This document shows, in pieces, positions 34,796 to 46,566 of a DNA stretch of 64,000 nucleotides. Location of the stretch: positions 186,001 through 250,000 of the forward strand of contig JANQBS010000027.1 of the NCBI GenBank assembly GCA_033085395.1, given 5' to 3'. Each line of letters begins with the position of its first letter. Position 1 is the stretch's first letter. This stretch comes from Xanthoparmelia taractica. Its lineage: Eukaryota; Ascomycota; Lecanoromycetes; Lecanorales; Parmeliaceae. Position numbers and translations under genes: made by a program. Below the pieces are notes generated by a model, which had not been told where the DNA came from, did no database searches, and saw nothing but the letters and a program-made list of their open reading frames with translations.

Positions 34796-35212
34796 CTCCC
34801 ATCGGCGGCACGTAGATTATGTTACTCTCGCTAGGCGCCTTCCGATCAGGCTGCACCGTAAGCACAGAAATCGCCAGATTCACAGATTGTTCAATCGCTT
34901 AAGTATCGAAAAGAACTCGAGTGCCGGCTGCAAGTCACTCGGTGACCTGATATTGGTATTGCAACCACGCTAGAGCTAGACTAAGAAAAGCCTAGACTCC
35001 CACTTTTTGTTGTCCGAGCTGAGTAAGGTAAGGTAATTGCGTTAAAGCCAAAGGTATCAGAAGTCGGTAATGTACAAGGACTGTCACTAAAATGTCGTGG
35101 TTGACGACTTGTTTAACTACTGAGGGTCTGCATTATTCATGGGTCAAGCAAATGCATTTGTTCATTATTCGAGCACAAGGGTCCATCCAGAGGATGACGA
35201 GAGGAATGACTA
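34796..35212. other. Intergenic between two minus-strand genes
   Basis: This 417-base spacer holds the zinc-finger gene promoter and the amidase 3' end. Nothing else is seen. Confidence 0.45.
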
Positions 35213-37240
35213 TTATAGACGGCTCGATCTAGTATCTTTGGACTCATCAATAGCTCCTCCAACGTATTCTGCGAGAGCAAGCACCTTTTCCTCTTGCAAC
35301 CTGCGCCCAACGAGCTGCACTGCAACGGGGGCGCCATGATATAGTTCAGGGTCGTAGCCTTCCTGGATATTCCTATCCTGCTCGCTGACTGGCTTAAAGG
35401 CATCGTTTACCACATCAACATTCCTATCGACCGTTGTCACGGGTATAACGCAAGATGTATAATCGAGGATATTGATAATGTTTGAGTCTGTATTATGGAT
35501 TCGGGTCAGTATTGCCACGTTGAGGGAGTATATCAAACATTGGAGTGTATGGCAAGGGCAGAGACTATCAAAAACGTGTCTCAACACTCCCAAGAAAGGG
35601 ATATGAATCCGGAGGATACCTACAGCCATAATATTGGTATCGATCAGGCCTCGCAGCCGCGAAAGGGGCTAAAGGTGCTATCATTGCATCTACCGGTCGA
35701 CCTGTGCTCGTCAAGCGTGCAGTACTGTTCCAGTATTCCATGTATTCCTTCTGGTACTCACGCTTGGCGATGTTGTTCGCTGCGATCTTACTTGCACTGA
35801 ACTCCTCACGCTCTTCACCATACATGCCAGATATCTGAGACACCATCGGCTCTCCGGAAAGTCTCAATGCGCTCCGGATGTCTGCGCCACGGTCATAGCT
35901 CCATGAGCTCATGATAATGTCATACCCACGTTTGTGGGAAGGAGGATCCCACTCAATAATCTGCTCCACGTTAGCCCATGGTGACTGATGGCACATTCCT
36001 ATTCGTTTCTACCTCATTGCCAAGCTTTTTGAGAATCTGAACAACCATGTCAAGGGCTCTCTGTACGGGAGGGTGAGGCGTAACAGCGCCGTCATGCTTT
36101 AAGATACCAAAAGCCAAATGAGAGGAGCTTATGAGATCCAAAATTTGATCTTCATGATCCTGCCGCCATGGGATCTCGTTGCATAATGGATCGTGCAGCC
36201 AAGGTTGCTGACCCAAAAGAGATTTGATCAGTAGCCTCAAGGATGCCACAGAATGCGATAGAGGTCCCACAACCGAAAGTACGGAGTTTTGCCCGTCCAT
36301 GCTGTTGGCCATACCTCTGAAAAGTTTCGGAATTAGAATTTTCTTTTGGGATAATACGAGTAGTAAAAGGGATGCCGGGAATGCTTTATCCCTTCAAAAA
36401 GTCTTGCAATTCGAAATGCGGAAATGGCTCGGAAGAAACAACTCACTCGTATGGCATGCGGCCTGCTGATGGTCGAATGCCGTAGAGCCCATTGAACGCT
36501 GCGGGTATGCGGATGCTTCCCCCAATATCAGTTCCGAAGCCTGCAGGCGATCCCTTAAGAGCAATAAGAGCACCTTCCCCTCCAGAGCTTCCACCGCAAC
36601 TTAGGTTGCGATTCTTTGGATTCGTTGTATAGTGAATGATGTTGTTGACCGTTTCACCTGTCATAAGAGACTGTGGCACTGAAGTTTTGCAGTAGAGCAC
36701 CGCTCCTGAAGACCGCAATTCCTTCACCATTTCGCTTTCGAACATCTTCTCTTTGCCTGTACCTTTCTGCCCTTGAAAGGTGTTGATCCAGCCGACGTAG
36801 CCCATTGTTGTCTCCACGCCCTTGACATGGAATTGGTCTTTCAAGCTAACCGGGAGTCCGTGCAATGGGCCGATTGGTGCCTTGTGCTGCGCGTAGTATT
36901 CATCGAGGTGTTTGGCATCCTCAATTGCTGCTTCGAAGAACGTCTCATGCAGACAATTTGTCAACTGATGTGCAAGGCTGGCCCGATGACAAAATGCTGT
37001 TGTTACTTCCTCTGCCGTCCAGATTCCAAAAGACGTCTTTTCAACAATGTCGACAGCATCTGTCTCGGTGATCTCGATCTCGTCTGTGGACAGAAACTTG
37101 CAGATGAAGGGTCCTGTCACGTCTCGTTGCTCTGGGATTGAAGGGATCGAGGATAGCCGCCACTTTTCTGGTATTGATGCATTGATCGCTTCAAGCTTGG
37201 CCTTGGCCAGGCGTTGCCATGTTGACGTCTCGGTCGCCAT
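35213..37240 (-). CDS. Acetamidase-type amidase (amidase signature family)
   Basis: Four exons (37240-36447, 36316-36013, 35960-35624, 35487-35213) give 569 residues. The Ser-cisSer-Lys triad is visible: Lys in PVSLKDQFHVKG, the cis-Ser in SCGGSSGGEGALIA and the nucleophile in GTDIGGSIRIPA. The overall pattern and length are those of the fungal AmdS-like acetamidases, cytosolic enzymes that hydrolyse small amides to ammonia and acid. The C-terminal VAVQLVGRRLQEEKVLALA is also typical. Start MATETSTWQRLAKAK was preferred over an upstream in-frame ATG because it begins the family-like helix. Introns use GTGAGT, GTAGAA and GTAGGT donors; the third is about 136 bases. Confidence 0.9.
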
Positions 37241-37478
37241 TGAAAAGTAAGTCGCAGTATTGAAAGACTCGCGGAGAGAGATTCGTTGGGGACTAATGTA
37301 CTTTTTCGGTGCTTCGAGGAACAAAACAATGACGCGGATTTCATACGAGTCCCGTGTGGGGTCAAGCTTATCTCCCGGGCTAAACTTTGTCGCCTTCCGT
37401 TTTTGGGACTTTTGGTCCAAGAATCGAAAGTACCTCACCGTTATCACAAAATGAGAATCCGGTAGCATCTCAGGCTTC

Positions 37479-38609
37479 TCAGTCTTTCATCTGACGGATA
37501 CTCAGATTGACTCGTTTATTCGACATCCAACCTCGCCAGTCTTCATAAGGGTCTTTGCCGACGCGAATCGTGCTCTCATCATGCGCAACGGCAGGCCAGT
37601 CACCCAGTGAGGTTGGGCAGCTATTTCTGATAACTTGAGGCACACCGTGCCAAGCAAACCTAGCTGTTCCGCTCATAACGACGGCGTCTCCTGAGTGCAA
37701 ACGTAAAACCGCCCACTTCGGCTCCTCGCCCTCCTCAGAGTCGAGCCCAACAATGAAAATGCCATCACAGCCGAAGCTGATGCTCACCAGTGCGTTATCA
37801 GACACCTCGCTCACATCACGGTGAACGCTGAGGGTGTCTCCAGGAGTGTATACATTCACGATTGCCGCTTCTGGCTTCATGTCAGTAAAGATATGATGAA
37901 CAAAATCTGCTATATCTTCTGGAAAAGACGGGGCACTTTCAGTCGGGTACTTCTTTTCTGTCCAGTTGTATTGATCGCCAAGAGTCATCCATCGCAGCTT
38001 TCGGCTAAGGAATTGCGAGACAGTGAGTGCCTTATGGCTTGCGCGATCAATGGGAAGAATCAGTTCAGGAGATGAAGGAGACATAGAGAAGAATGAAGCA
38101 CTTTCAGCCTCTGAGAATTTGGTGTTGTTTCGCTTGGTAGCTTGATATGGGAGCAGATGATGTAAATGTACATTTGTTCGATGCCTTTGATCTGCAAGAT
38201 CCCTATGTAGTAACCTGGATAAAAGATCTTGCTGGGTATGTTCTGGTACTAAAGCTGGTAATAGAAGTAGTCCTGACTCGTCAACAACGAATGAGAAGTC
38301 ATTCAACGTTTGGAACTCTCAGAGCTCACCAGGTACAGCTTCAATTTCATACACCGGCACATCCACACTTGGCGCTACAGCTTTGTGGGCTTCGGGGTGT
38401 CTAAGATGGGAACATGCAGCATCCATTGAAGATCGTGGAACACTGCTGACTCTTCGGACTTTGCATTGCTGCTCACCACTCAAGCCTCGGCGAAAGTCTA
38501 GGATGGTAGGGTCTGATCGGATGGCTTCAAGCGTGAGCTTTTGGTATCTTTTATAGAGCCCCTTGATGGATTCTGGCGGTCTCTCACGAGCGTCAAGGCT
38601 ATTGATCAT
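37479..38609 (-). CDS. AlkB-like 2-oxoglutarate/Fe(II) dioxygenase (ALKBH1 type)
   Basis: Two exons (38609-38330, 38272-37479) encode 357 residues. The junction gives EAVPGLLLLPALVPEHTQQDLLSRLLHRDL, matching the ALKBH1-like N-terminus. Iron ligands are the His and Asp of HRDVSE and the His of FAWHGVP; the 2-oxoglutarate-binding arginines lie in KRVNLSIRQ at the end. A nucleotide-recognition segment NVHLHHLLP precedes the core. ALKBH1 proteins demethylate or oxidise nucleic acids, chiefly tRNA. The gene ends 238 bases before the start of the amidase on the same strand and is divergent from the Cdc2 gene. Confidence 0.9.
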
Positions 38610-38935
38610 TCTTGTCGATGTTCTTCAAGATCCCACCATCAGTATAAGATTACTTTCGCGCACAGGATTTCGTGACTTAGAACGCGGCGAAAGATCGGGC
38701 CGTCGCTAGCGCGTAATCCCTGTCTGTGTTTACCCAGACGCCGAAAGTGCCCTCGGGTATAATGAGAGCTGCACGTTGACACAGCACCAATAACTACACT
38801 TGATTCAGCGTCTACTAACCAACAGCGTTTTAATGCACATGGTCATTCTTTGAAGAGTGCCGCGCCGAGATACTATTAGCATTGACCGCGTAGTGACATT
38901 TACGGTAGACAAGGGCGCTGCAATCCCCGGTCCAG
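38610..38935. promoter_or_regulatory. Shared divergent promoter, AlkB gene and cdc2
   Basis: Only 326 bases separate two divergent starts, so control elements are probably shared. ACGCG-type motifs occur (for example near 38690 and 38708), a core often linked to cell-cycle control by MBF, but short motifs like this arise by chance. Confidence 0.5.
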
Positions 38936-40124
38936 ATGGAGAACTACCAGAAAATCGAGAAGATTGGAGAGGGTAAGCAGACAGCCTTCACTTTCCTCTG
39001 GCTAGCACAGCCGACCATCGCTTGAACCCATAAGTGTTATAAACATACCACGCTAAGTGATAGTCTGATAGGAACCTACGGAGTCGTCTACAAGGCTCGC
39101 GACCTTACACATCCTACCCGCATTGTCGCGCTGAAGAAGATTCGCCTTGAGGCAGAGGATGAAGGTGTACCAAGTACTGCCATTCGCGAAATCTCGCTGT
39201 TGAAAGAGATGAATGATCCAAACATCGTCCGCTTACTCAATATCGTACACGCCGATGGCCACAAGCTGTACCTTGTCTGTGAATACCTAGATCTAGATCT
39301 CAAAAAGTACATGGAAGCACTTCCAATCAGTGATGGAGGGAAGGCAAAAGCATTCCCAGAATCTACAGGATCGGACCTCGGGAGGTGGGGTCTAGGGGAT
39401 GCGATGGTCAAAAAGTTTATGAGCCAGCTCATCGAAGGCGTGAGATATTGTCACAGTCATCGAGTACTACATCGGGATCTGAAGCCTCAAAACTTGCTTA
39501 TTGACCGAGACGGAAATCTGAAGCTTGCCGATTTTGGACTGGCACGCGCATTCGGCGTACCATTGCGCACGTATACACACGAGGTAGGAAGGGTGGAATG
39601 TTTGTACGAGACTCTCAATACTGATCTGCGCTTCTGCAGGTGGTTACCCTGTGGTACCGATCACCCGAGATTCTACTTGGTGGGCGTCAGTACTCGACTG
39701 GTGTCGATATGTGGTCTGTTGGCTGTATCTTTGCGGAGATGTGCACTCGGAGGCCTTTGTTCCCCGGCGACTCAGAGATTGATGAAATTTTCAAGATATT
39801 CCGGTGAGTGCTCTTTGCATCGATGTACATAGTTGGGACCCCATACCAACATCTACTAGGCTTCTAGGAACTCCTACTGACGAGGATTGGCCTGGTGTGA
39901 CTTCTTTCCCCGACTTCAAACCATCATTCCCAAAGTGGTCGCGAGACCCATCGAGAGCCCTTGTAAATGGATTGGACGACAACGGACTTGACCTTCTCGA
40001 TGCTTTGTTCGTTTACGATCCAGCCGGCCGTATCTCTGCGAAGCGGGCTTGCATGCATCCCTATTTTGAGGCTGGGAGCTCTGCATACTCTGGCAGAGGA
40101 AGGGGCACCAATGGATTTCACTGA
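38936..40124 (+). CDS. cdc2: Cyclin-dependent kinase Cdc2/Cdk1
   Basis: Four exons (38936-38972, 39072-39583, 39640-39803, 39860-40124) give 325 residues. All landmarks are present: inhibitory Thr-Tyr in GEGTYGVV, the cyclin-binding PSTAIRE helix, HRDLKPQN in the catalytic loop, DFGLARAFG and the T-loop segment RTYTHEVVTLWYRSPE with the activating Thr. An insertion of about 25 residues after KKYMEALP is typical of filamentous-fungal NimX/Cdc2 proteins. The kinase drives the G1/S and G2/M transitions with cyclin partners. The GDSEIDEIFKIFRLLGTP segment crosses the last junction. Splice donors are GTAAGC, GTAGGA and GTGAGT. Confidence 0.97.
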
Positions 40125-41029
40125 TAGAAGCGGGCGTATCGGTGAGGCTGAGGAATTGGATCATATTTGGTCCCCCTTTTGCATGCCTACCGACCGTGAT
40201 CGGTTGGCGTTTACGAGGCTATGGCGCTATGCATTCGCAGGTGTATCAAGAACATTATGGCATCTCTATGAAAGGCAAGCGCGTTGTATCTGTACATTGC
40301 TTTGCTATGTATGATAATGGTGCAACTAGTTGGAAAAATGCAGTGCTGGGCTAGAGTAGGCTCAAGGTAGATCACTTGCTGAGGCTCAAGACGCTGATGG
40401 ACCAAGCTTTTGACACGAGCTCAGCTACGTACAAACGCTCCTGAACAAGTCTATTGTTGCCGCGTTTACACGAATAAGTTAATAAGATGTTACTATGTTG
40501 CTGATGGTAAACCATCGTGGGCCCTGACTTTAGGGCCTCCCGTTACGGAAGAGCAGCTCTGCAAAGTAAGCATGATGGCATAGAATAAAAAACCACACCA
40601 CCATTGGACCAGCGCCATTAGGAATCGAACCTAATATGACTTAATACCACCGGCAACAGGCATAGCATCGACCTGGACATTCGCGGAACTGCGTTCTACT
40701 CACTTTGGATATACAAAGGGGTCGAATTACTGGACCAATATTAAAGCCACCAACAAGCCTCCCCAAGCACTAAGTCTCAATACCTTTAATGATATGCAAG
40801 CTCACCATTGTGTGAAATGGGGTTCTGCTACGCCGCTGCGGATTGGCTGTTTAATGCAGGCTTGAGGCTACTGCTTATTCCGGCGCTGGCAACCCAGATC
40901 TTCTAGGGCCGCATAGTTCTTCAGTTCTCCGGGCTCTAGGTAGCCCGCAGCGAAGCCTTACGGGAGCGTAGGGAGGCCTGATGAATGAGCCCAAGCTCTA
41001 CTGATGCAGCTCCGCTTGGAAAACCATAG
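40125..41029. other. Intergenic with possible tRNA relic
   Basis: No protein gene. On the minus strand, 40618-40634 folds as a perfect T-arm (TTAGG-TTCGATT-CCTAA), followed by a possible acceptor strand TGGCGCT, but no matching 5' acceptor AGCGCCA or anticodon arm lies within 110 bases. This is either a truncated tRNA copy or chance. The motif TGGACCA occurs on both sides (near 40605 and 40751). Confidence 0.4.
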
Positions 41030-41560
41030 CTGAGGATCCTAAGCCCACCAATGCGACTCTGGCGGACGAGACCATTGCCGCTACTGATAACGAGGAGAAG
41101 GGCTCAGCCACGTCGATCGACGTCTCTGCTGCCCAGAAATATCCGGACAATTCGAAGCAGCGCTGAAGTCAATACCCATCGTCACAGTCAATGAGGCCCC
41201 CGCTCCCACCAGTAAAGCTCCCCCGCCATCTGTCGCTGCTCCTTCCATTCTAGCGCCGAACGATGACTACCAGTACGACTTGGATGCTTCCTTCGACAGC
41301 GCCATCGACAATGTCCTCGACTTTCCTGCCCGAGTGGTCGATGTTGTAGCAAAAGAAGAGCCAACTCCACCTGACGGTGGGGATGATAACGCGGAGTTCG
41401 AGGATGGCCCTTGGAATGCTCTGTACATTGTCGGTTTAAGAGTCTTGTTTAAAGACGGTGCGTGCTCAGTTGAGACCGTCAGGCCGAGGCAGGAGGAAGA
41501 GACGTTGGATCTGGATGATGCTAGTAGAAAGACACTTTTTCGATTTCATCTCTGCCTCTG
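41030..41560 (+). pseudogene. Frameshifted relic of a coding gene
   Basis: The stretch reads like a gene but in two frames. The first frame contains NATLADETIAATDNEEKG and SATSIDVSAAQKYPD and then hits a stop at about 41163. Moving one base gives QFEAALKSIPIVTVNEAPAP, then DDYQYDLDASFDSAIDN and VLDFPARVVDVV, ending with EFEDGPWNALYIVGLRVLF. The two halves fit together across CCGGACAATT, as if one base had been lost. No start codon with context, no splice sites and no downstream continuation were found. The family resembles an acidic conserved fungal protein, but I cannot name it. Confidence 0.55.
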
Positions 41561-42274
41561 AAACTACCCTTTGAGCTGCGAGACTTGTTGCAGGAGAAAC
41601 TTACCCATTTCACTACCCATACTTCTCCCTAGACAACTCTTACCCTTCAGATTGCTATCTACAGTATAGGAATGCTGACTCCAAACGTGCTAGAGGAAGC
41701 TAGTGGAGAAGTGGAAGGGATAAAAATGAGATCGGAGAATTTGCGTTAGGAGGAGGAGGAACGGAAATAGGAACGAGTAGAGGGAGAGGTAGATTGTATG
41801 ATATTGAAGGAAAAAAGAAAGAAGAAAGGTAATTGGTGGGCGTATAACAATAAATTTTACTAATGAATATATCTTAGCAACTCACAACTCCTGGAAAAGG
41901 TCTGAAGTGCTTGAGAATGCTTCAACTCACTTAACTTAACGGAGTTCAGTCCCCATTCCATTGATATTCTCGAAGGCTCCTGGAGGTGGGATACTTCAGG
42001 GCCACTGCCCACTTTTTAAGGGGGAACTTCCATATAAAATTGTTGCAAGCTCTGGAATAAAAGGTCATGACATCTATAATGTTCTATTTTGACAGTCACG
42101 ACAACATGCCAGGTCTATATGAATATCCGATGGTGTCCAGATGGCGAAGCAATGATACAGATAAAGCTTAATATCCAAGCAGACATCAGCTTCGTAACAG
42201 TAATATCCAAATGACCTCCAACATCCTGTCCAGATGCATAAACAACCCTCCAATAGGTCAGTAAACACAGAACA
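41561..42274. other. Intergenic, no supported gene
   Basis: This AT-richer spacer between the relic and the 3' end of the Smr gene shows no open gene. Confidence 0.45.
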
Positions 42275-43957
42275 TCACCGCCTCGCTCTCCCCACAACCT
42301 TCACTACCCCCTCCCCAACCTGGACCCTCCACCCCTCCTCATTCAACATCTTACCCACGGCTGGTCCCAACACCGCCCTACCTCCGGCGCTGTGACGGCC
42401 TACTCCGGTAATGATTCTCAAGCCGCCGTCATTCATCACCTTCCCCGCCCTCGCCCACTCCCTCCCTTTACTCTCCCACCACGCCTCAACCCTGTCCCGC
42501 GAAACCCTCACAGCATCTTTGACGATCAAACCGTGTAGATCCACCTCTCCGGGTTTTGACTGGGAGGACACCTGCGCGTCCGCGCGGGCTGCCTCATCCT
42601 GACGGAGAGCGGCGGCGGTTTCGCGACCGATGGAGCTGTAGTAGGATGCTGCGCCGGCCATGAGATGGTCGGATTTGGCTTTGCGGGAGGCGGATCGGGA
42701 TTGTGCGTGAGCGTTCGAGCGGATTGTGGCGAGGGTAGCAGCTCGGGAATTGGAGAGGGGGGCGTAGCTACTTGATGAGGGCGCAGACGAAGAGGCGGAG
42801 GGTGGAGAGGGAGGACGTAGAGTGTAATGGGGTATTATTTTGGAAGCCGGTGGGATGTTCGGCGAAGATGTCAGCGCGAGTGCCAGCTCTCGAGCGGAAG
42901 TCGTAGATGGGTATGTTAGCTTGATGAGCGCCTTGGCTTGGGGGTATTGGATGCGGTCAGAGAACTTCATCGAGAGGTCTTTGGCTTGTGCTTCGATTGT
43001 AGTAGGAGGTGCATCGGGAAGACATGGATTGGAGTAGATTTCACGGTCTTTCGACGCACAGAGAGCAGCAATAGTGGAGGGGAGCGTTGCACCGTTACTG
43101 TGGTAGGTAGAGCGTATGAAATCAGAAGAAATGTGTGTTCGATCACGAATAAATTTGACACACTCATCTAATCGTAGCCATTGATTAGAGGACGAGGGGT
43201 TGTCGTAGGTTAATTCGAATGCTGGTGTAGAGCTCGTCCGGCGGATTGGCTGCCTCCTTTCTTTTCTCTGCCTCTTTTCCCGGTCTTTAATAGCTCTACG
43301 CTCCCGATTACTTATCGCGGGCCCTGCGAAAGCTTCGATACCCTTTCCTTTGAGGCCTTCTTCTTCAAGACGCGCCTGGGTCAGCAACTCGTCTAGTGCC
43401 TTGTGATAGCTATAGCCGTTTTTTGCGAGGATGTAGCCGATGTCGAACTCCTTGGCTTCACAGAAGATTTCTTTCAACTTGTGACGCTTGTCCGTAGGTG
43501 ACAAGCTTTCAAGCCAAGTGTCGTATTGCCCCTTGTCCAAGTTCATTCCGTCTGCTTGCCAGTCCTCTGCCGTACTACCTCCAAAGTTGGCTAACTCCAT
43601 AGTCTGAGACAGGGTGGTAAGATCCGTGCCCTCTATAGAATCGGATGAAAGGTCGCCTTGCCACGACTGCGCTCGCTCAGACGACTCATGTGAACCTGGG
43701 TCATCATGAGGGCCACTGGTTCCCGAGGGATCAAATGCTGCATCGTCCGTTGCCAAGGTAATTTCTTTCACAACATCCAATTGCTCGCGTAACTTATCGA
43801 GCGACACCTTTTGATCGAGATACTCCAAGAAGAAAGAGTAGAACAGCGAAGGATCTAGAGGCGGACAATACTCTTTCTACAGACATCCCATCAGCACTCG
43901 ACTTCGAAACCAAGACAGATTGCTGCTCACTTCCAAGGATGTTGATATATCATCCAT
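42275..43957 (-). CDS. DUF1771-Smr domain protein (Cue2/N4BP2-like)
   Basis: Two exons (43957-43931, 43876-42275) give 542 residues. Exon 1 encodes only MDDISTSLE; exon 2 continues KEYCPPLDPSLFYSFFLEYL. Domains in order: a CUE-like helical segment (LKEIFCEAKEFDIGYILAKN), a DUF1771 helix (HLMAGAASYYSSIGRETAAA) and a C-terminal Smr domain with the DLHG motif and TGVGRHSAGG. In yeast and animals Smr proteins of this layout (Cue2, N4BP2) are endonucleases that cut mRNA at stalled ribosomes. The usual DLHG histidine is intact, so activity is plausible. The middle is rich in Ser and Pro. The intron uses GTGAGC and TAG. Confidence 0.85.
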
Positions 43958-44699
43958 ATTTGGATCGTAAAGGTGTGTGTCGAAGAATCGTAGATTGCCT
44001 GACTATCATAACTATTGGATATTGCAAGGTGGGAACCGAAACAGAGTCATTGAGCGTCACCATACTTGTACTAGTTCTAGTCTTGTAATATATTCAAGCG
44101 CTAGACGCGATATCGTAAAGTATTACAAGGGTGGTCGTACGTAATACTTCTAAGATTCTTACAATAATAGTGACGAAGCGAGAGCAGCCACTCTTTACGC
44201 CCGATACAAGAGAGTCTCTCCAAGGCTTCTTGGAAAAGAACCATTCAGATGCCAGGCGTAGGAAAGCTCAGTGTGTCAAAGGATTACTCCAGATTGCAAG
44301 ATGCCAGTCTACGTCTGTTTGTTATGAGTGTAGAACATGCATTCAATGAATTGACGCCTTTCAATAGTCCACGAGCTAATATATGCAAGAAAATATAAAG
44401 TATTGCCCTATTTCGACGTTATGCCTTTTCAGAGAGCGAAAGGCCTTTGATAACCCTCGAGCAGTCTCATTGATCCAAATGTTGCCTTCAAGTAGGCATA
44501 CTGACCTCCGAATCTGTATAAGACGCAGCTCCGAAGATCAAGAATTATATATCAAGCTAATCATATCACGAGGCCATTTTTCAAAGGTGGTAAAGCAGTT
44601 GTCTGCTCTTAGGGATGATACCGATGATTAGCACGGAGCCTTGAAATAGGATCAACTATGCTTTTGTGTCTGGAGGTTCTCATTTGCGCAGTAATCACA
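43958..44699. other. Intergenic, no supported gene
   Basis: About 740 bases of AT-rich sequence lie between two minus-strand genes. A plus-strand frame at 44383-44631 shows no family pattern. Confidence 0.45.
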
Positions 44700-45815
44700 T
44701 CAGCTGTCCCATTCCCGGCCGAAGTCTACCAGTCGCAGCTTTCTTGCATCCTCAGGATGAAATTGCGCGACCTTCGCTCGAACCAGAAATCGAACAGCTG
44801 CCGACTCTCGCGAAATATTGATGTAAGTACTTGAGTTCTTATCTTCAGCAGCCATGTTTAGAAGATTCTCGGTCAAGGATCGAAAGTTTGCCAGAGCAGC
44901 CTTCTTCTCACTTCCTACATCATTTACGTCATCTTCATCTTCGTTCATGGAACCCCAGATCTCGTTATTACGCATCTTTCGCTTTGCATCCAACCTGACA
45001 CTATCTGCATCCGTCTTTTTCACTTTTCCCTGCTGAGTGAAGCCTGCCTTCAGCATCCCCTCATCTATTTCCACTAAATCGCCTACCACAGGACCTCCAA
45101 GATCTTCGGCCGCAAGCCTCGCGGCCAGTTGGTCATCAACCAACTTGGTGAAAGCTTTCATCAGATCTCTGAGCGCCGTCATGTAGTGGTGTTTCCGCTG
45201 CTGCTGCTCATGAAACATAGTCTTGGCCGATTCTTCAGTGCTCTTTCCCAGTTGTTCCTCGTTCTCCGATCGAAGCTTCTCAATCCTTCCCTCGAGTGCT
45301 TGTGTGATGGATCGGGCATCCCTCAAATCAGCTTCCTCTTGTTGAAGACGCTTTCGCAATTTGGATATGTTCTCCTCGGTCTCTGTGATTGCGTTTTTGC
45401 TTTGGTCCACCGTGTTTAGGGTCTTGCGGAGAGCTAGGAGGGCGGGCAACGGCGAATCTGGAAAGGGAAGGGGGGGCTCAGAGGGCGTGAGGGATCTATA
45501 AGCCGCCGTAAGGGTATGAAGCTGCTGCAGACGCTGGCGGGCATCTTGAGATGGTTCATCGATGGGAGAAGCGCGGGCCGTTGCACGTAGCTAAGCACGT
45601 TACTCAGCAAAGTGAGCTGAGCATCACCAAGCTAGCAATGGACTTACCATCTCCAAAGCAGCTTCATGCTGCTTGACCTGATTTTGGAGAGCTTGTAAGG
45701 TCCTGCCAAGTCGGGCTGCGTAGTCTCCATCTTCATCTGCGGGTTTTAGGCCATAGTCCGCGTCTTTTGTTTTTGCGATATACTCTTGGAGCTCTTTCAA
45801 TGATTGAGTAGCCAT
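44700..45815 (-). CDS. Coiled-coil protein, possibly kinetochore CENP-K/Sim4-like
   Basis: Two exons (45815-45648, 45590-44700) give 352 residues. The start MATQSLKELQEYIAKTKDAD leads into a long coiled coil at about residues 100-180 (SKLRKRLQQEEADLRDA). Then follow DDQLAARLAAEDLGGPVVGD, a linker, and a C-terminal block YINISRESAAVRFLVRAKVA with QFHPEDARKLRLVDFGREWD. I associate this C-terminal block with a fungal kinetochore family annotated as CENP-K-like, but this is from memory of the pattern and not firm. The intron (GTAAGT donor, TTAG acceptor) is in phase 0. If correct, it would act in the constitutive centromere network. Confidence 0.6.
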
Positions 45816-46566
45816 TCGAGTCTAAGGGAATCATTTCAGAAGAGTATATTGGTTAGATAGTATTTGCACTTCCACCACATGTTTTCGCGCTTTTGATGCC
45901 AAGAGATTATGGCTTGAGCTAAAAGGTAATCGTACCACTAGTTTGATCTAGCGTCAACTTCATAAATTGATCGCTTCCTTCCCTCGTTCGTGTCTCACAT
46001 CTGCCCGTTCTACTAACTCTTCGACAACAGCTTCACTCGTCCTCGACGTCGTTTTTAGCATCCATCTCAAATCACTTAACCTCGGCTTCAGCTTCACACT
46101 CAATATCGTAATCTTACTTACTGATACTTGAGGTCCAGCAGAAGGTTTGGTCCATTGGACATCTACAGGTCTCCCTTGGCAGTCGTCCAGCGTTTCTCCT
46201 TCCAGCAATCATCAAGCTAGCTATCTCCACACGAACACCTTACACCCACCTCTTCGCCTTTTAAAATCACCGTACCACAGTCTGTCCTTCATCCTGCGTT
46301 TGCAGCTGAAGTCTCCCGTCACCATCCTCTACCTCAACCCAACACACCATCTACCCCGACTCTCCTACATCACGATCTTCTCCTTCGCTTCACAAATTCC
46401 ACAGTACACCTCACTCCGTCCACCGACCGTCTGTACCAGCACCAGCAAGTTTTCATTGGAAACCCCTGGTGTACATAGACGATCAATTCAAGATATCAAA
46501 CCAACCAAGAGCTCACTCGTTCCCCTCATCCGATCGACTCTTGTGTTCCATTAACCTCTAGCAACC
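45816..46566. promoter_or_regulatory. Divergent promoter region with long leader of the KH gene
   Basis: About 750 bases lie between divergent starts. From about 46190 to 46566 the plus strand is C/T- and A/C-rich, like a fungal 5' leader. No RNA gene is visible. Confidence 0.5.

Noticed and set aside
40603..40760. Complete tRNA gene on the minus strand
   Set aside because: Only a T-arm and a possible 3' acceptor strand are present; no matching 5' strand was found, so it is noted only as a possible relic.
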